From Kiritimatiellia bacterium (GTDB lineage Bacteria; Verrucomicrobiota; Kiritimatiellia; RFP12; UBA1067), in contig CAAGNL010000390.1 of assembly GCA_900771305.1 (NCBI GenBank), positions 1 through 7,053 on the forward strand: a stretch of 7,053 bases of DNA, in the 5' to 3' direction. Of the stretch, positions 4,361-7,053 are shown piece after piece (the stretch's first letter is position 1; each line of letters starts with the position of its first letter). Under the pieces are notes generated by a model, which was not told the DNA's origin, ran no database searches, and worked only from the letters and a program-made list of their open reading frames with translations. A program made the translations under genes and the position numbers.

Positions 4361-6957
4361 ACATGAACATGAAGACGATGATCGGTTCCGCCTTCGCGCT
4401 CTGCGCCGGCGTGGCCGTGGTGTCAGGCTGCTTCATCGGCAAGACCTGCTGCAAGGCGCCCGCGGGCGTCCGCACGGCGGCGCTCGACGCGTCCGCCTGG
4501 GAGAAGAGCGCGTGGATCAGCGCCGCCGACGCGAAGATCGCGGGCGACGCGGAGAAGAAGCGTCAGCGCGCGGCCGACGGCACGAGCTGGTTCGTGGGCG
4601 AGGTCGCCAACGAGGGCGAGGTGAAGTCTGCGAAGTGGATGACCGCCGGCCTTGGCGTCTACGAGGTCTACGTGAACGGCACGCGCGTCGGGTCCGACGC
4701 CCTCAAGCCGGGCTTCACGCACGTGAAGAAGACCCGCCGTTCGTTCACCTATGATGTCACGGCGCTGCTCAACGGCGCAAAGGGCGCGAAGAACGTGTTC
4801 GCCGCCCAGGTCTCCGCCGGCTGGTGGCGCGACAAGATCGTGAGCTTCGCGGGTCAGAAGAGCGCGTTCCGCGGCGTGCTCGAGATCACCTACGCCGACG
4901 GCACGAAGAAGCTGTACGGCACGTGCCCGAAGTGCTGGACGGCCGGCGTGGCGGGCCGGGTGAAGCACGCGGGGATCTTCGACGGCGAGGAGTACGACGC
5001 CCGCGAGGCGTGCCCCGCCAAGGGCGACGTGAAGTTCCCCGCGGCCGTCGTCAACGACGAGTTCCGGGGGGAGATCCTGCCCTCCGAGGGCGGCGAGGTC
5101 TGCTGCCGCTGCGACCTGGCGCTCAAGCCGGTCGAGGCGTACTGCTGGAAGGACGCTACGGGCGCGAACGACAAGCAGGGCAGGGAGAAGGTGTTCGGCA
5201 AGGTTGTGCGCACGCGCACGTTCGCGAAGGGCGAAAAGCTCTGCGTGGTGCCGGGCGAGACGCTCGTGGTCGACTTCGGCCAGAACTGCGCCGCCGTGCC
5301 GCGCTTCGCGATGAGCGCCAGGCGCGACACGGTGCTCACCTGCCTGCCGGGCGAGATGCTGAACGACGCCAACGGCGAGCGCGCCCGCGGGAACGACGGT
5401 CCCGGCGGTTCGCTCTACCGGGAGAACCTCCGCATGCCGAAGGACGGCATGCGCCTCGTCTACACGTTCGCCGGCACGGGCGTTGAGACGTACATGCCGC
5501 GCTTCACCTTCTTCGGCTACCGCTACCTCTCCATCACGGCGACGGACGCGGTCACGATCGAGTGCGTGAAGAGCGTTCCCGTCACCTCCATCAAGAAGTG
5601 CATGGAGCGCGGAAAGATCGAGACGGGCGACACGTGCGTCAACCAGCTCATCTCCAACGTCTATTGGGGCCAGCTCTCCAACTACCTCTCCGTCTCGACG
5701 GACTGCCCGCAGCGCAACGAGCGCCTGGGCTGGACGGCCGACACGCAGGTCTTCGCCGAGGCGGGCGCGTTCAATGCCGACACCTCGAAGTTCTTCCACA
5801 AGTGGATGCGCGACATGCGCGACAGCCAGGATCCGCGCGGCGGCTTCCCGGGCGTCGCGCCGAACGCCCAGTACGGCAACGAGACGATGCGCGTGGGCTG
5901 GTCCGACGCCGGCATCATCGTCCCCTACGTCATCTGGCGCCAGTTCGGCGACCGCCAGATCGTCGACGAGAACTGGGCGGCGATGGAGAAGTGCCTCGCC
6001 CGCCAGGCCGAGACGAAGTACCGCACGGAGCTCCTGCCCGAGACCCGCAACTACCAGTGGAACGACTGGCTCTCCCTCACGAAGTACGAGAGCTGCCCGT
6101 ACAAGCCCGAGTATTCCGCCTTCAAGAACGGCAAGCCCACGCCCGAGGCGCTTCTCTACTGGGGCTACCTGGGTGGCTGCTACTGGATCTGGAACTCCGA
6201 GATGATGGTCCAGATGGCCGTCGGCACGGGCCGCGAGACGAGCGGCGAGAAGTACCGCAAGATGGCCGCCGAGGCGCGCGCCTACATGAAGAAGACCTAC
6301 TTCGCGTCGCCGGACGGCCTCATCCTGCCAATCTTCCGCGACATGCAGACGCCGGCGCTCTTCGCGCTCAAGCTCGGTCTCGTCGAGGGTGCCGCCCGCG
6401 ACAAGACGATCGAGGGCCTCCGCGCGAGCATCAAGGCGAACAACGGCCGTCTCCACACGGGCTTCCTCGGGACGTCGATCGCGATGGATACGCTCACCGC
6501 GAACGGCCTCTCGGACCTCGCGTACGACATCCTGCTCGGACACGACTTCCCGGGCTGGCTCTACTCCGTCGACCAGGGCGCGACCACGATCTGGGAGCGC
6601 TGGAACAGCTACGTGAAGGATACGGGCTTCGGTCCGGTTGGCATGAACTCCTTCAACCACTATGCGTACGGCTGCGTGCTCGCCTGGATCTACAAGACCG
6701 CCGCCGGCATCGCGTCCTGCCCGTGCGACCCCGGCTTCAAGACGATCGTCATGAAGCCGCAGCCCGACAAGCGCCTCGGCCACGTCACGGCCGAGTACAA
6801 GGCGCCCACGGGCCTGATCAAGAGCGCGTGGCGCTATGAGGGCGACAAGTGGATCTGGGAGTTCACGGTTCCGGAGGGCTCGGTCGCGAAGGTGACCGTC
6901 CCCGGTGAGACGGCGTCCAAGACCTACAAGCCTGGTTCCTACAAGATCGTGAAGTGA
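4357..6957 (+). CDS. Alpha-L-rhamnosidase, GH78, predicted lipoprotein
   Basis: This 866-residue enzyme would release terminal L-rhamnose from plant pectin (rhamnogalacturonan), flavonoid glycosides or bacterial glycans. Residues 1-25 form a lipoprotein signal: MNMNMK, a hydrophobic stretch, then lipobox VSGC with C25 as the lipidated cysteine, placing it on a membrane facing the periplasm or the cell surface. An N-terminal beta-domain follows (about 50-260, with VYEVYVNGTRVG at 101-112), then a rhamnosidase beta-sandwich (about 280-410, VDFGQN at 305-310), the (alpha/alpha)6 barrel (about 420-780) and a C-terminal beta-domain. The signature DCPQRNERLGW spans 449-459, with D449, E455 (likely general acid) and D462; TIWERW at 744-749 holds E747 (likely base); SFNHYAYG at 765-772 is also conserved. 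It is intact and of normal length. It is notably cysteine-rich (22 after C25), including CPKC (190-193) and CCRC (249-252). Substrate is not resolved. Confidence 0.93.
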   Translation: MNMNMKTMIGSAFALCAGVAVVSGCFIGKTCCKAPAGVRTAALDASAWEKSAWISAADAKIAGDAEKKRQRAADGTSWFVGEVANEGEVKSAKWMTAGLGVYEVYVNGTRVGSDALKPGFTHVKKTRRSFTYDVTALLNGAKGAKNVFAAQVSAGWWRDKIVSFAGQKSAFRGVLEITYADGTKKLYGTCPKCWTAGVAGRVKHAGIFDGEEYDAREACPAKGDVKFPAAVVNDEFRGEILPSEGGEVCCRCDLALKPVEAYCWKDATGANDKQGREKVFGKVVRTRTFAKGEKLCVVPGETLVVDFGQNCAAVPRFAMSARRDTVLTCLPGEMLNDANGERARGNDGPGGSLYRENLRMPKDGMRLVYTFAGTGVETYMPRFTFFGYRYLSITATDAVTIECVKSVPVTSIKKCMERGKIETGDTCVNQLISNVYWGQLSNYLSVSTDCPQRNERLGWTADTQVFAEAGAFNADTSKFFHKWMRDMRDSQDPRGGFPGVAPNAQYGNETMRVGWSDAGIIVPYVIWRQFGDRQIVDENWAAMEKCLARQAETKYRTELLPETRNYQWNDWLSLTKYESCPYKPEYSAFKNGKPTPEALLYWGYLGGCYWIWNSEMMVQMAVGTGRETSGEKYRKMAAEARAYMKKTYFASPDGLILPIFRDMQTPALFALKLGLVEGAARDKTIEGLRASIKANNGRLHTGFLGTSIAMDTLTANGLSDLAYDILLGHDFPGWLYSVDQGATTIWERWNSYVKDTGFGPVGMNSFNHYAYGCVLAWIYKTAAGIASCPCDPGFKTIVMKPQPDKRLGHVTAEYKAPTGLIKSAWRYEGDKWIWEFTVPEGSVAKVTVPGETASKTYKPGSYKIVK

Positions 6958-6971
6958 GACGCAAGACGGCG

Positions 6972-7053
6972 ATGAAGTACCTGATCCGCACCTATGGTTG
7001 CCAGATGAACGTCCGCGACAGCGAGGCCGTGGGGGCCTTGCTGGACGCGGCGG
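6972..7053 (+). CDS. miaB: MiaB, tRNA-2-methylthio-N6-dimethylallyladenosine synthase, N-terminal fragment (3' cut by window edge)
   Basis: Twenty-seven codons are present, beginning MKYLIRTYGCQMNVRDSE, the conserved start of the UPF0004 domain of MiaB. C10 in YGCQMN is the first cysteine ligand of the auxiliary 4Fe-4S cluster. MiaB is a radical-SAM methylthiotransferase that modifies A37 of tRNAs reading codons that begin with U. Its radical-SAM and TRAM domains lie beyond the window. An in-frame GTG at 6954 overlaps the GH78 stop (GTGA) and would add six residues, VRRKTA; neither start has a strong ribosome site. I favour ATG 6972 because relatives begin near there. Other methylthiotransferases (RimO, MtaB) share this fold, but YGCQMN favours MiaB. 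Cotranscription with the GH78 gene is likely, given the 14-base gap. Confidence 0.85.
   Translation, partial: MKYLIRTYGCQMNVRDSEAVGALLDAA

Noticed and set aside
4423..6783. A 786-codon open frame on the minus strand across the GH78 gene
   Set aside because: It is opposite a well-supported gene in GC-rich DNA where stops are rare; its product is low-complexity, rich in Ala, Arg, Val and Leu, without motifs or a ribosome site.
1..7053. CRISPR arrays, tRNA or rRNA genes, insertion sequences, attachment sites
   Set aside because: No regularly spaced repeats, cloverleaf-like segments, rRNA landmarks, transposase or integrase frames were seen on either strand.

Overview
The window is bacterial, and most of it is GC-rich with strong G/C bias at third codon positions. 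It has clear Shine-Dalgarno sites and sigma70-type promoters with perfect TATAAT -10 boxes. A Gfo/Idh/MocA oxidoreductase of the secreted-type C-terminal class, a lipobox-bearing GH78 alpha-L-rhamnosidase, a DUF362 ferredoxin protein and an AAA/DUF4143 ATPase together suggest a carbohydrate-degrading anaerobe of the PVC group (Kiritimatiellota, Verrucomicrobiota or Lentisphaerota, perhaps from a gut). That placement is inference from gene content, not proof. All genes found are on the + strand.

Layout: (1) 1-633 is the C-terminal part of a Gfo/Idh/MocA oxidoreductase, followed by two tandem hairpins that probably end its transcript. (2) An extended -10 promoter lies directly behind the second hairpin and drives a DUF362 protein with two 4Fe-4S motifs (731-1837). 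(3) A 236-base gap (1838-2073) holds a hairpin, an approximately 122-base segment bounded by 11-base inverted repeats, a perfect 12-bp palindrome and another TATAAT promoter. (4) 2074-3228 is an AAA_14/DUF4143 ATPase. Its GC content is near 50% in sampled lines against about 70% in a sampled GH78 line, so it looks recently acquired. (5) A near-consensus promoter (TTGACG, 17 bases, TATAAT) at 3292-3320 starts what looks like an operon: a ArdC/IrrE-like protein whose HExxH zinc motif has become RExxR (3350-4360), a GH78 lipoprotein overlapping it by ATGA (4357-6957), and the first 27 codons of miaB (6972 to the window end).

How the genes work together: the oxidoreductase and the rhamnosidase fit a sugar-foraging lifestyle, but they are separated by unrelated genes and need not share a pathway. 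The tight coupling of a degenerate metallopeptidase-like protein to an exported rhamnosidase, and then to the tRNA-modification gene miaB, has no obvious functional logic. It is the most unusual arrangement here. I found no tRNA, rRNA, CRISPR array or transposase.
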